Assembly: GCA_014729735.1 (NCBI GenBank)
Contig: WJJN01000365.1
Span: 1 to 6,559, forward strand
Length of the DNA stretch: 6,559 nucleotides
Direction of reading: 5' to 3'
DNA from: Candidatus Zhuqueibacterota bacterium
GTDB lineage: Bacteria > Zhuqueibacterota > Zhuqueibacteria > Thermofontimicrobiales > Thiofontviventaceae
Shown here piece after piece: positions 6,173 through 6,559 of the stretch (position 1 is the first letter of the stretch; each line of letters opens with the position of its first letter). Position numbers and translations under genes: made by a program. Below the pieces are notes generated by a model. It did not search any database, was not told the origin of the DNA, and saw nothing but the letters and a program-made list of their open reading frames with translations.

Positions 6173-6196
6173 GGAATGCTCCTCGGAATGCTTCGC
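6173..6196. repeat. Two 12-bp direct repeats, divergent region
   Basis: GGAATGCTCCTC is followed directly by GGAATGCTTCGC; the first 8 bases are identical. The pair lies between the two divergent promoter candidates, flanked by a weak inverted pair ATGTG (6169-6173) and CACAT (6196-6200). Tandem half-sites for a regulator are possible, but nothing further supports it. Confidence 0.3.
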
Positions 6197-6216
6197 ACAT
6201 TTGGGAGCAGGAACTT

Positions 6217-6245
6217 TTAACACACTTAAGCATCTAAACTATCTT
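6217..6245 (+). promoter_or_regulatory. Sigma-70-type promoter for thioredoxin gene
   Basis: TTAACA at 6217-6222, a 17-base spacer and TATCTT at 6240-6245 match the consensus 5/6 and 4/6. The start point would be near 6252, some 50 bases before the thioredoxin start, with the ribosome site between. Confidence 0.4.
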
Positions 6246-6304
6246 AATTGCGGGATAAAGAATGAGAGAATATTTGATTAAATGTCGAGAGGAAATGAAC
6301 TATA

Positions 6305-6559
6305 ATGGAAAAACAGTTTACTGATTTTCAAACCGATGTAATTGAGGCGAGTCATAAAACACCAGTGATCGTTGATTTTTGGGCGCCATGGTGCGGACCG
6401 TGCAAAATGTTAAGCCCAATTCTGGAAAAACTTGCGCGACAGGCTGGGAATAAGTGGCAGTTGGTAAAGATTAATACCGAGGAGCATCCGCAATTATCGG
6501 CACAGATGCAGGTGCGCAGCATTCCCAGCGTGAAAATGTATTCAGATGGTCGCGAAATA
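6305..6559 (+). CDS. Thioredoxin-domain protein, partial (3' end missing)
   Basis: The first 85 codons of a thioredoxin-fold protein that continues beyond the window. The active site WCGPC (Cys30, Cys33) and the preceding VDFWAPWC are intact, as is the cis-proline of SIP at Pro74, so it should be redox-active in the cytoplasm; no signal peptide is present. The form DFQTDVIEASHKTPVIVDFW, with MLSPILEKLA and an NTEEHPQL segment, resembles the thioredoxin domain of CnoX/YbbN-type co-chaperones, which carry TPR-like repeats after about residue 110, more than plain TrxA. Which it is depends on the missing part. The start is supported by AGAGGA at 6288-6293, 11 bases upstream. Confidence 0.9.
   Translation, partial: MEKQFTDFQTDVIEASHKTPVIVDFWAPWCGPCKMLSPILEKLARQAGNKWQLVKINTEEHPQLSAQMQVRSIPSVKMYSDGREI

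Overview
The window holds four intact protein genes, one decayed locus and the 5' part of a sixth gene. Gene content suggests a Gram-negative bacterium of the FCB group or a neighbouring lineage such as Bacteroidota, Ignavibacteria or Calditrichota. The reasons are an NtrC-type regulator paired with an NtrY-like kinase, a lipoprotein beta-helix glycoside hydrolase, a Tat-exported aldo/keto reductase, and a thioredoxin close to the CnoX/YbbN type. Clear Shine-Dalgarno sites (for example AGGAGG before the reductase) argue mildly against a typical Bacteroidia genome. The lineage is inference; no rRNA or marker gene is present.

Layout: 1-296 is a non-coding leader with a well-spaced sigma-54-type promoter and two dyads. 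297-3018 (+) is a two-gene signalling operon, a sigma-54-dependent response regulator whose end overlaps the start of its membrane histidine kinase by 11 bp. Only 14 bp separate the kinase stop from the stop of a convergent gene. 3033-5457 (-) carries two exported proteins read in the order Tat-signal aldo/keto reductase, then GH28-like beta-helix lipoprotein, 145 bp apart; they may form a small carbohydrate-related unit. 5540-6053 (-) is a wrecked locus: the N-terminus of a small membrane protein, with a good promoter and ribosome site, runs out of frame into a middle fragment of an alpha/beta hydrolase that has lost all catalytic residues. 6054-6304 is a divergent promoter region, and 6305-6559 (+) is the first 85 codons of a thioredoxin-domain protein that runs off the window.

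How the parts may work together: the kinase has almost no periplasmic domain and a probable cytoplasmic PAS domain, so it probably senses an internal or membrane signal and phosphorylates Asp56 of the regulator, which would then act on sigma-54 promoters, possibly including its own. Nothing visible shows that it controls the neighbouring reductase and hydrolase genes, since no good sigma-54 site was found before them. I see no mobile element, CRISPR array, RNA gene or clear new multi-gene system. The most unusual points are the gene remnant, the GAFTDA variant in the regulator, and the non-canonical active site of the GH28-like protein.
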